Assembly: GCA_024362935.1 (NCBI GenBank)
Contig: JANCRA010000030.1
Location: 5,172,596-5,236,595, forward strand
Length of the DNA stretch: 64,000 nt
Source: Setophaga petechia
Taxonomy: Eukaryota > Chordata > Aves > Passeriformes > Parulidae
Direction: 5' to 3'
Below, in pieces: positions 51,330 through 61,176 of this stretch. The notes under the pieces are model-generated. The model was not told the DNA's origin and did no database searches. It was given only the letters and a program-made list of their open reading frames with translations. The translations under genes and the position numbers were made by a program. Position 1 is the stretch's first letter. Each line of letters begins with the position of its first letter.

Positions 51330-51430
51330 CGCGGTGTCCGTGTGCCCGGGTGTCCGTGTGCCCGTGCCCCCGGTGTCCGCGTCCGTGTTCCCAGTGTCCC
51401 CGGTGTCCGCGTGCCCGTGCCCCGGCCGCT
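51330..51430. repeat. GC-rich degenerate minisatellite upstream of ENDOG
   Basis: Imperfect repeats of a unit resembling 'ccggtgtccgtgtgcc' occur six or so times, 150-250 bp before the ENDOG start codon, at the edge of its CpG island. Confidence 0.75.
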
Positions 51431-52100
51431 CTCCGGGTCCGGGGCCGTTCCCCAGGACAGCGGCCCCGGGATCGCGGCGCGCTCCCCCCCCTTAAAGCGG
51501 CGATGCCGCCGGCGCAGCGCGGCCACCCGGGGCTGGGCCGCGGCCCGTTTAAGGCGGGGCCGGGCCGCTCGGTGTAGCGGCCATGCTGCGGGCCCGGTGG
51601 GTGCTGCCGCTGGCGGTGGGCGCGGGGCTGGGGGCGGCCCTCGCCCGCTGGGAGCGCGGAGAGCACCGGGAGCGGGGCGATGCGGCCGAGGGGCTGCTGG
51701 CCCGCCTGCCCGTGCTGCCCGCCGTGGCGGCGGCCAGCCTGCCCGCGCCGCCGGGCTCGGTGCGCACCGAGCTGAGCAAGTACGGGCTGCCCGGGCTGGC
51801 GCAGCTGCGGAGCCGCGAGTCCTACGTGCTGTGCTACGACCCGCGGAGCCGCAGCGCGCTCTGGGTCATCGAGCAGCTCAACCGGGACACGCTCAGCGGC
51901 GCTTCCGACCGCGCCGCCTGCGACTTCCAGGAGGACGACTCGGTGCACGAATATCACCGCGCCACCAACGCCGACTACCGCGGCAGCGGCTTCGACCGCG
52001 GGCACCTGGCGGCCGCCGCCAACCACCGGTGGAGCCAGAAGGCCATGCGGGACACGTTCTACCTGAGCAACATCGCCCCGCAGGTACGGCCCGGAGCTGC
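51430..52100 (+). promoter_or_regulatory. ENDOG: CpG island over ENDOG promoter and exon 1
   Basis: Extremely GC- and CpG-rich from just upstream of the start codon through the whole 501-bp first exon, with an abrupt drop in GC in intron 1. No TATA box is apparent. Confidence 0.75.
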
Positions 52101-53573
52101 CCGCGGTCAGGGGCAGACGCTGCTCCCTGCGGGAAAGCCCCGGGAGAGCCGCCGTGTTTGTGACTGCAGCAGTTCAGGCAGAGAGGGACCAAAGTCACTC
52201 GGAGGTGCCGATTTACTGATAGATTTAACAGCAGGGATCCTGCAAATGCCTGTGTGTGCCTCTTAAGCCGTGAAAGAGATGCCCCGTTCAGTGCAGCTCC
52301 TGTGAGGAGCAGAATTAAACAATTAGATGCACACTTGCTAAAAATTGTGGCCTTAGGCAATGGGTCCTGTCCGGGGTGTGCAAACCAGGCCATCACTGCT
52401 CCTAAAGCAGAGGTGATAGTGGAGATCTGGTATGGAAAATGCTTGGGGCTCTGTGAGATGTGTTACTCTAAACAGTGAAGAAATAACCCAGCAACTGACT
52501 ACTGGTTGTGTTTCTAGAATCCTCATTTAAACCAGAATGCCTGGAATAACCTTGAGAAGTACTGCAGAAGCTTGGCAAAAAACAACAGGAATGTCTACGT
52601 CTGCACAGGACCCCTCTTCCTGCCCAGGTAAACACAGGCTGAGCTGGACTAGCACCCAAAAGATGTATTGTGCTGGCAGTGGAAAACAGGCTGAGGGACC
52701 AGGAGGGATCTATTAAGGGCCCTCTCAGTAGGTGAGACCAGCTGTGCACAGAGATTCTCTGGAAAGGTACCTTCTTAGGAGTAGTTTATGTATTTCCCAT
52801 CCAGATGATTATCTCATGAGTCAAGTGGGATTGTTGAGCTGCAGTATAACCAGCTATTTTTTGTTGGCAGTCTTTAACAATTTAGTAGATTAGCTGATTA
52901 CCAGATTAAACTGCAGACCCCATCCCTGCAGAATAAAGCTTTCAGGTTCAATGTCATGGACTGCTTCTCCACTTAAGGACATGACTTTATTTTCAAAGAT
53001 CTCCACATAGCACCAAAGAGCAGCTGTCTCATGTTGAGATCTCTTCAGCAGCCCGAAATAGCTTGGAAAGTCTGTTAAAGAGAGACAGCAGGAGGGGATT
53101 TGGGAGCAGCCCCAATGCTCAGCTCACCCTCACCATGTCACACGGCCTCTGCCCCAGCCCTGTTTTACAGCCCTGTTGCAGGGGCAGAGCTGCTGCCTGC
53201 TGTGGGTGGGGTCTTAGGGGCCGTTGTGGGACTGAGGGGGTGAAGTGACACCAAACCAGGAGCTAACCTGGGATATTGCTGTTGGTGCAGGATGGAGGCC
53301 GATGGGAAGATGTATGTGAAGTACCAGGTGATTGGGAAGAACAACGTGGCTGTCCCCACCCATTTCTTCAAGGTGCTCATCTTGGAAAAGGAGAGTGGGG
53401 AGATTGAGTTGCGCTCCTACGTGATGCCCAACAGCCCTGTGGATGATAAAATCCCCCTGGAACGGTTCCTGGTTCCCATCGAGAGCATTGAGAGAGCCTC
53501 AGGGCTCCTCTTTGTCCCAAACATCCTCAGGAAAACAAGTAACTTGAAAGCCATCACAGCTGGAAAGCAGTGA
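51583..53573 (+). CDS. ENDOG: Endonuclease G, mitochondrial
   Basis: Nuclear-encoded mitochondrial DNA/RNA non-specific nuclease of the beta-beta-alpha metal family. It is released in apoptosis and is also linked to mtDNA turnover. Exons: 51583-52083, 52518-52627, 53291-53573 (stop). They join into 297 residues, the same as human. The N terminus (MLRARWVLPLAVG, Arg-rich and hydrophobic) fits a mitochondrial targeting/membrane segment. The catalytic motif DRGH is at residues 138-141 (FDRGHLAAAANH), giving His141. The metal-ligand region has Asn163 (YLSNIAPQ). Exon 3 completes the fold (VIGKNNVAVPTHFFK, PIESIERASGLLFVP). All key residues are intact. Downstream of TBC1D13 in the same direction and convergent with SPOUT1. 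Confidence 0.98.
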
Positions 53574-54522
53574 CCCCTGACTAGAACAAATACAGGTAAC
53601 CCCTGGCAAGGGACTGGCAGTCACCTGCAGAATTCCTTGTGCAGTTGTAAATGTGGGGATTCAGATTCAAACCTGTGCTTCTCTCCACTGTTCCCCTTGT
53701 GTCTGACTGAAACACAGACACACAGCAGGGCTCTGGAGTGGTCCTGCAGGAGGCTCAGGGGCACCTGACACTGAAGTAGCTCTCTAGGATTTGCTCCTAA
53801 TCCACTGCTGCCTTGGAGTTGTGTGAGGCTCACTCAGGCAGAAAGGGAAGTGAACTGTTGCTGTTTAGCAGGGAAGGAGGGGAGCAAGGTGGCTGCCAGA
53901 GGAGGAGAGGAGGAGTTCCTGCCTTCCTGTGGCCAAAGAACTGTACAATTGTTTTCTTTCAGAAGATGGTTTTAGCAGTAAAGCTTTGAACACCCATGGT
54001 ATTGATTGTTTCTTATCTGCTCTCACCAAAGCTCTGAATATCTCAGCAGGAGGAGGGGAGGATGGAGCCAACTTTTCCAGCTGCTTTCCTGTCTGATCTC
54101 ACTGTAGGCAGAGCTTAAAGCATCACAGACAGAGCCAGACTGTAATGAGATGATGTGTTTTAGTGCTGAGGCTCAATTGAAGCTCCAGCCCTTCCTGCTG
54201 TTGGGCAAGATGAAGCCTTGAAAGGGGGCTGGGGGAAATCAGGCTGAGGCAGGAACAGCTTCCTGGCATAAGGATAAGTTCTGACTTTGTTTCAGTCTGA
54301 AGGCCACATCACTGCAGAGGCACTGCCTGGAATCCAGGCACACACCTGGATTTCACAGCAGCTGAGGTCCCACACTGCTTTATTCCCATCCCAGCTGTCA
54401 GAGTTGCTAAAACCAGTCTGCTGCCAGGCTCGTGCCAGCTGCTGGGAAGCAGCAACCAGGCCTTGGCTGGACCCACAGGCAGGAGGGCACAGCCCTGGGC
54501 TCCCAGCAGCAGTGAATGCCTG
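53574..54522. other. ENDOG 3' UTR and ENDOG/SPOUT1 tail-to-tail gap
   Basis: This is a non-coding stretch. An AGTAAA variant signal occurs near 53979 on the + strand. On the - strand AATAAA at 54384-54379 may be the ancestral SPOUT1 poly(A) signal now displaced behind the LTR. No gene is seen. Confidence 0.5.
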
Positions 54523-54528
54523 GCTGGG

Positions 54529-55011
54529 TGTTGTGGTGTGTCCATGATGAGCCTCTGTGAGCCACCTGCACTCCCAGAGCCCTGCGCACGCTCGTTTAAA
54601 CTGCTGATGAATGAGGTGAGAGACAGCTCTGTGTGTGGAGCTCCACAGTTTATTAAAACGTAGAAGATCCAGAGACAGAGACCAAAGGGGCTGAGGACAC
54701 AGAGTTTTATAAGGGGGAAAGGGGCGGATCTGAGGGCCAAGGGCCAATGGGAACTGACTACAAGCGGTGTAGAGGAGGGGCTGCCAGGTGGGGAACCAAT
54801 GAGGCAACAGGGGTGGGGCACTGCAATAAACCAGCACCAATAGGAGACAAGAGAGGGGAGAACATTCTAGAGAAAGTCCATATAAGGAAAAAAGGTCAGT
54901 TGGACTGGGTGATACCAATATCACCTGTGGCATTAACAGGGGTCTGCAACTGCTTATGGGAGAGACCACTGTGTTCAGAGGAGTGTCTCTCTTTGACCCT
55001 GGGTCTCCACA
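54529..55011 (-). mobile_element. Solo endogenous-retrovirus LTR
   Basis: A 483-bp element runs from TGTTGTGG to CTCCACA on the + strand (TG...CA termini, inverted TGT/ACA ends). It is flanked by a perfect 6-bp direct repeat, gctggg, at 54523-54528 and 55012-55017. On the - strand it shows an LTR-like promoter: several ATTGG (CCAAT) boxes, TATAAAA at 54711-54705, then AATAAA at 54654-54649, consistent with a short R region and U5 to the end. No internal retroviral genes adjoin it, so it is a solo LTR left by recombination. The 6-bp duplication fits alpha/beta-like (class II) avian ERVs. The family name is not assigned. Confidence 0.88.
54649..54654 (-). promoter_or_regulatory. SPOUT1: Poly(A) signal in the LTR, nearest to the SPOUT1 stop
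   Basis: AATAAA on the - strand, 485 bases after the SPOUT1 stop codon. No AATAAA or ATTAAA is present between the stop and the LTR, so the LTR supplies the first canonical signal on the SPOUT1 strand. Confidence 0.65.
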
Positions 55012-55138
55012 GCTGGGCAGCGCTGCCAGCTCCAGTCACTCTGTGCCTCAGTCCCTCCAGGCTCCTGGAGTGACTTGCCCAGCACCCCACATTTGAAGAG
55101 CTGCCTCCCCAAGGGCAAGGTCAGTGGTTTCCCTTCCC

Positions 55139-58100
55139 TCAGGTGTCTTTGGGTGTCTTCACAGCCTCCTCAATGTGTGGTCTCAGCGCAGACAGAGAGA
55201 TCAGCAGTGCTTCCTGAAGCAGAGCCAGGATGGGCCATGGTCAGTACACACCTGGGCCACCTGTCACTGCCCAGGCAGACACCCAGCACTGCCCTGGGCA
55301 CACCCAGCACCCTCAGCCCTACCTCAGTCCGGATGGTTCTGCTGCCTTGGCTGGGACACGTGTTCAGGTAGAAGTCAAACAGGACACTTGGGTCAGTGAC
55401 CTCCAGGTTTGGGTCCACATCAACCCCAGCTTCCAAGCCCTCAAGGCCTCCAAATACAACAAGGGCATGCCTGGGGAGAGCACAAGGACAGGGTGAGAGA
55501 GCAGACTGTCCAGGTCTGCATGCAGGCTCCTGTGTGCTGCTGAAGCAGGGAGCTGTGTCTGTTGCTGATGGTGCCCACTGCAGCTGCCTCCCCCCGAAAG
55601 CCACACAGCATCTGGCCAATGTGACAGTCCCTGCTACCAACTGCAGAGAAAGAGGAAAAGAATTGGCCTTGTTCTGAGGGATTTCCCCTGCTCTGCTGCC
55701 TGCACCAGCCTCACTGGGAGCTCTGAGTGGAGCTAAGCAGGCAGGACACAAACCTGAAGGAGGGCAGAGTGACCTGGTCTACGGAGCTGCCCCGCTCTGA
55801 GGTGCCAATAGAGAGATCATAACCTTCCTTGAATGGGCACTCGGAAAAGACAGCACCTGGAAAAGAGTTTGGGGTTACTGTTGCCATGTCCTCACCCACG
55901 TGCCTTCTGGACAGGCTAACACACTCCATGGTTGAATGGTGGCAGCAAGAGTTGCTTTCAGTGCCAAAAATGCAGCTGGAGACAGAATGACTCCTCCTTC
56001 CCATATAATTCCCTTGCTGCAAGAGTCTCCCACATCCTTTTCCTCAAAGCTCAAGACCAGGTGCCAGGAACGACCCCCTAACAGCTTACAGTGTTCCTAC
56101 AAGGTCCAATCAACCAGAAGATGCAAAAAGAACTTTCTAGGGCTCTTGAACGCAAATTTGATTGCTGGCTGTGGTGTGAATGAGTGGGATGTAGTTATCA
56201 TGGAAATAGAGAAGGGCATCAAGTCATCTCTTGCTGTTGTGCAGCCATTTGGAGCAATGTTGAGTGGAGGTTACAGGGCACAGTCCTGGAGGGTGACTGG
56301 GGTGGTTCATGCCTTGTTTCAGCCCTAAAATCTGCCTGCCACATTGCTGCTGGCTGCACATGTAATGTGCCAGTCCCCTTCAGACAAGATTCCTAGGAAA
56401 GATGTGTGCAGCCAGTAGGCCTGAGAGTGGTGTGGACACGCAGGCAGAGAATCTCTGTGCATACTCACTCAGGCAGGAGGCCAGGCGGACGCTGTAGCCC
56501 CAGTACAAGCCTGAGACTGCCCGGGGGTGCTGCGAGGACACCACGGTGCCTTTCCGCACTTTGGCTTCTGAAAGAAAGCAGAGAGGTTTAACAGCCCCTG
56601 TGATCTGGTGAGATTTGACCAGCCAGAGCCATCACCCTATGTTTTCAGAATATGAGTAAGTATTCTGGAAATTTGGTGAGTTCTGGAAAGCCTGTGTGTT
56701 GGGGCTGTTTACTGATGAGAAGAAGAGCTGATGGTTCTTTCCAGTTATTGAGGCAGGCATGGTAAAGGTGTTATTAGATTTGTGTATGGAGTGAAGGGAA
56801 CGTGCAGAACCGTTGGGTACCTTCAAACCTGTCATACAGAAGGACCAGCTCCTGCAGGACTGAAGTTTACAGATGCTCCTGGAGCCATGGATTACCTGGA
56901 TTCTGGGGCTCCTTCAGGCGCACGGTGACTCGCAGACCAGGGTTCAGCTGTTTGTCAATCTGCACCTCCTGCAGTGACAGTCACCATCAGAACCAGACAT
57001 TCTGGAAGGACTGGGGAAGGTGGGGAAGGAGGGGTATCCTTTGAGGAAGTGGGGGTCTATTATAATGAGGAGCTCTGTGTGTGGCTCAGGGGCTTTCTCA
57101 TCACTCTGAAGTTTATTTTGCTACTCAAAGGTTCAGTGCAGCAGTAAAGCAATGATCTGCTGGAATGCCTGGGGCCTGCTGGGGCTTGGGAAGCCACAAA
57201 CATTACCAAGTCAGAAGGGACAAGACAGCAACAGCCTTAAACCCCCCACCAGCCCACTGCAGCCTTCAGAAACCCAGCAGCACCCACCCTGCCTGCTGCA
57301 AATCTGTCAGAGAGACACGGGAAGTTGTTTTGGCATCTGCGGGTAACAGACACACCTTCCTCATCCCACAGTTAACAAAGGAGCCTCTGCCTGGCTTGGT
57401 GGGCCGGTCCAGCACGACGCCCTCCCGGTACTCCGAGTCCTCATCCATCCGCATGTGGTGGGGGCTGTCCAGGGGGTTGAGCAGCCCTAGAACAGCACAG
57501 AGCAAAGAGGTGCTGGGGGAAAACACAGGTGTAGGTGCAGGTGCTCCCCTGCTCCTTCCCTCTCTGGTCCAGTGCTGAAGTGGGGAAAAGTCCTGGCTGT
57601 CCCACACACAAGGAGCCAGAGCTCAGGAAGGAGAGACACAACTGCATTTACCTGCAAACTGCAGATCCTCGTGTTTTGGGAAAAAGGATTTCCTCAAGTA
57701 CCTGTCACCAGAGAAAGGTGAAATGTGAAAAGGTATGTTTATGGAATCTGGATCTCAATTCTAGCCCTGTTCTGACTCAAAGGAGCTGAGTATAGAGAAA
57801 AGCAAACTTACTGAGGACACTCCAAGTACTGCAGGATCCGAGCCAGCTGTACACAAGCCTTGCCTTTCTTCCCAATTCCTTCAAACTCCCCCTCCACGCT
57901 CCTGAAAGTGAAAGCAAGCAGCTTGTTAACTCAGCATGAGATTGGTCAGGTCTCCAGAAGATCAAGCCTTGCTTCTTAATCTGACATCACCAGCACATCC
58001 CTCCCCTCTAACCCTTGTAAGAAGGCTGCTCCAGGACAATCTGTTAACAAATCATCCTTGGAGCTCTCTCCAAGCCAAGTACCTTTTTTAGTTTTATATT

Positions 58101-59494
58101 TTGATCTTTATGTATTAGTATGATGTGTCAAGATGTACTGTTCCTCCACAGCAAGGTTTAAGGGTACAGGAGAACTTGGCCTCCTGTTGCTTTGTCAACC
58201 CCATGTTGGGATAAATGATCTGAACTGCCAGGGCAGTTCAGTCAACATCTTTTTCCCTGGGGTATAGTGGTCCCTGTAATCCTGGCACTGGGATACATGC
58301 AATTCCTTCCTGGCCTTAGCTTAAAAGAAGAATGAAGGAACAGAAAGCTGAGAGGAAATATCATGCAGAACAACATGGCTCTTCCTTCAGAGAATCACAG
58401 AATGGCCTGGGTTGGAAGGGAACTTGACAGAAGGTGAAACAAGATGATCTTTTATGAGCAGGAACACCTTCCACTATCCCAATTTGCTCCAAGCCCCATC
58501 CAAGCTGGCCTTGGACACTTCCAGGGACAGTGCAACCACAGCTTCTCTGGGAAAGCTGTGCCAGGGCCTCACCACCCTCACAGGGTGGAACTCTTTCCTG
58601 GAACCTAATCTAACCGTGCTCTCCTTCAGTCTTTGCCTTACTTGACGTCCTCTCCGTGCTCGTCGAACACCACGATCTCATCCACGCAGAAGATGGCGCA
58701 GGCGCGGGCGATCTGCCCGGCCAGGTACGAGCGCAGCGCCGGCGACTGCGCGTTGTTGAGGATGGAGCCGGGCAGGGCCACGCTCAGCGTGTGCGGCCGG
58801 CCTGGGGAGCAGAGACACGAGAGAGCGATGTGCAGCGTCACATCTGCTGCTTCAGCTGTGCGTGTGTGTGCTGGGGGAAAGGCAACTTCTGTTTCTTAGA
58901 TTAATCACTGGTTTTCTCTTCAGAAAGATCTCTAGTGCAGTGGTTGCTGCACAGTGTTTGGGCACGTGGACTGATCCACACCGGATCTGTGAAGTAACAC
59001 CTTTCCTATTGATAGGTAACACTGACTGCCTTTTAACAGCCAGGTTTTCTAGCACCTTCCACCCAGGTCTCCCCACTGGGTCACAGCAGCATCACCTCTG
59101 TCTTCCTTCTGCTCCTCCTGCGTCTGGGCTTCTTGTTCTGCCAGCTCTCGCATCCGCTGTTTGTCCAGTTTCTTCAGCAGCTTAATCTCCTTCCATTTCT
59201 TCGTCTCTGCTTTCCCTGGGACGGAGAACAGCGCCTGGCGTTAAACACCGCGCCGTGACCGCTCCGAGCGGCCGCAGCCCTGCGTGTGCCCGGCCTTCCT
59301 TACTCTCCTGCTTCCAGCGCCGCCAGTCCACCTTCCTGTCCTCAACCTACGGGGGACAGCACGCGTTACCGCCGGCTCCCCTCAGAGCCGGACCCGGGGA
59401 ATGCCTCAGGGTCGCGGGCTGGACCTGGGCCCCCCTCACCGCCCACCTGCGCGCCCCGGGGCCGCTTCCCCACGCCGCTCTCCGTGTCCGCCAT
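55139..59494 (-). CDS. SPOUT1: SPOUT domain RNA methyltransferase (C9orf114/CENP-32)
   Basis: SPOUT-superfamily methyltransferase associated with centrosomes, kinetochores and spindle organisation. Exons (- strand): 59494-59447, 59346-59304, 59215-59096, 58801-58642, 57901-57812, 57701-57652, 57486-57356, 56968-56896, 56567-56469, 55856-55754, 55470-55323, 55213-55139 (stop). They join into 379 residues (human 376). The N-terminal 70 residues are Lys/Glu-rich and helical (KKWKEIKLLKKLDKQRM). The SPOUT domain follows: TLSVALPGSILNNAQ, RACAIFCVDEIVVFDE, a central insert domain (EVQIDKQLNPGLRVTV), then DLSIGTSERGS and ALVVFGGLEGLEAG, whose Gly-rich stretch belongs to the C-terminal SAM-binding knot. 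The C terminus is EALLISLSALRP plus a bird-divergent tail. Start chosen at MADTESGV in a CpG island. Confidence 0.96.
58388..58612 (-). mobile_element. CR1 LINE, 5'-truncated 3' end
   Basis: On the - strand this reads as the CR1 3' region: a 'gaggccctggcacag' block, a 'ggatggggcttggag' block, then 'cccttccaaccc' and 'ttctgtgattctctg' at the end. It lies in the SPOUT1 intron with its 5' end only about 25 bp from the donor of exon 58801-58642. It is in the same orientation as the gene. Confidence 0.88.
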
Positions 59495-59660
59495 CTTCCC
59501 CGCGCTGCCGGCCGCGCCCCCGCGCTGCTGATTGGCTGGAGGGCACAAGCCCCGCCCACAGATGGGAGGAGCATGAGGTCACGTGGTTGTTGTTTGAGCG
59601 GCCCGCGCGGCAGCGGAGCTAAGCTGGGTCGGGCGCGTTCCGCGGGAGGATGGGTGACCC
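59240..59660 (-). promoter_or_regulatory. SPOUT1: SPOUT1 CpG-island promoter with CCAAT box and E-box
   Basis: A CpG-rich stretch over SPOUT1 exons 1-2 and upstream. On the gene strand a CCAAT box lies at 59535-59531 within GCCAATCAG, and a palindromic E-box CACGTG at 59585-59580 inside a CACGTGACC context (USF/TFE-type). No TATA box is seen. TSS position is inferred only. Confidence 0.65.
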
Positions 59661-61176
59661 CAAGCGCAGCCCCTGGCGCCGAGGAACATCACAATTCCTG
59701 CGTGGTTGTGTGTGTAAAATCTGTGTGCTCGCGTCTGCGAGTCATTGCACAAGCCCTGCGTGTGTTCTGGATGATACTCAGAGGCACCCTGCCCTTTGCA
59801 GGTTGTGTCATGGCTTGGATAAGAGCCCACACATGTGGGGGTGTTGCAATTAATCAATCTTCCTATTAACAATCTAATTGCACGGCTCTTTCTCTGTTTC
59901 AGCGACTGTGACTCTCCCCCTGTTTGGTACTTATATGGGTGCAAAAGGGCTTTCAGCAGCACCCTCACCCACCCAGGCTGAGCAGGCAGGTGAGATGGGA
60001 CACCAGGAAAGGCAGGTGGCTGTTTGCCTCCCTCCCTCTCTCCCTCCCTCCTGCTGGCCCAGGCAGCTCTGCCTCCAAGGGGATTGGCATCACCAGCTGC
60101 AGCCCAATTTGGAGAACCTACAGAGCTCTCCACACCAGCCTGAGTGGGACAAGCAGCCACCATCACAGGAGCCAGCACAGATGAGGCAGCTCTCAAGGAG
60201 AGCTCCATCAGTCCTGCAGTCATTACAGAAACACTCTGCCATGATTGCAGTAATTCCACTTTAATAATTTAACTGCTACAAACACTCATTGCACAGTCTG
60301 TTGCGGACAACTCCCAGGTGGTTGATGATGATGTTTTACGGTCTTATCCAGGCGGAAATTTACACTGATGGAAGAATTACCTCTCCAGAATTGCTCATGT
60401 TACCCCACCAGCTCACTGGGTGGGACGTTGTGGTGGCCACCAGCAGTAGGAGCAGCCAAGGCCACGGTGCCCATTCTCCCCAGCCACTGTGTGCACTTGT
60501 CAAAGGCCAGAAGGTTTTGCTCTGCAGCCTGGATGATGCTGCCAAGCCCTGAGAAAGTGCCAGGAGTAATCTGGAAGGTTTGACAATAGTCAGGGTACTG
60601 GTGAAAGCCTGCTTCCTGGGGGAATCAATTGTGTGGTCATCTTCTCCAGAGATGGACAGAAAACAGTTTATGATGGGAAATGTCATTTCACTGGGTCTCT
60701 AATCATCAGGATCATAAGAGTCACCTTACTGATGGCTGGTGATGCTGTCTAGTCCTGTGGGAACGTGAGTGCTGGTGGAAATGCTGCCCTGAGTGGGGAT
60801 GTGGAGCCACACTAATCCTCCAGCACAGCCTTAAAGGTAGGTCCTGAAACACTTTTTCAGAATTTGGTGATGAGACAGAGCCCAGGAGCCATCCTCACCT
60901 TGTGTGTTGCTGGATGTATCCCAGAACTGATTAGCAAAGTTTTCACATGTAAGAAATGTCAAATGCTGTCAGTGCACACAAAATCTCACTTCTTGAAATC
61001 ATTTCACAGTGACTGAAAATGTCCCCAGGCCCTGGGCCGGGAAAAACTTAACCATTTGTCTGTCAGAAAATGTTGTTGAAAGCACTGAAGTAAGAACGTA
61101 ACAAAGTTTGTAGACAAGTGAAGAAGAACAGTTGGGGGAGATGAGGACCAAGGAGAGCCTGGCTCTCTCAGTGTAT
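59661..61176 (-). other. SPOUT1-KYAT1 intergenic DNA and KYAT1 3' UTR
   Basis: Non-coding. The KYAT1 3' UTR runs leftward from 61176. The first plausible signal is ATTAAA on the - strand at 60265-60260. Between about 59661 and 60250 I see no recognised gene. Open frames here lack family motifs. Confidence 0.5.

Noticed and set aside
51082..52026. 314-codon open frame on the - strand opposite ENDOG exon 1
   Set aside because: It is the antisense shadow of a GC-rich coding exon extended through a minisatellite, with no recognisable domain.
54292..54969. 225-codon - strand open frame downstream of SPOUT1
   Set aside because: It runs through the solo LTR and flanking DNA and has no homology to retroviral or cellular proteins that I can see. 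The block is explained as an LTR.
59650..60264. Possible + strand gene starting beside the SPOUT1 promoter (MGDPKRSPWRR...) with an acceptor-like site near 59905
   Set aside because: No family resemblance and no clear splice structure. At most a divergent promoter transcript, which sequence alone cannot support.
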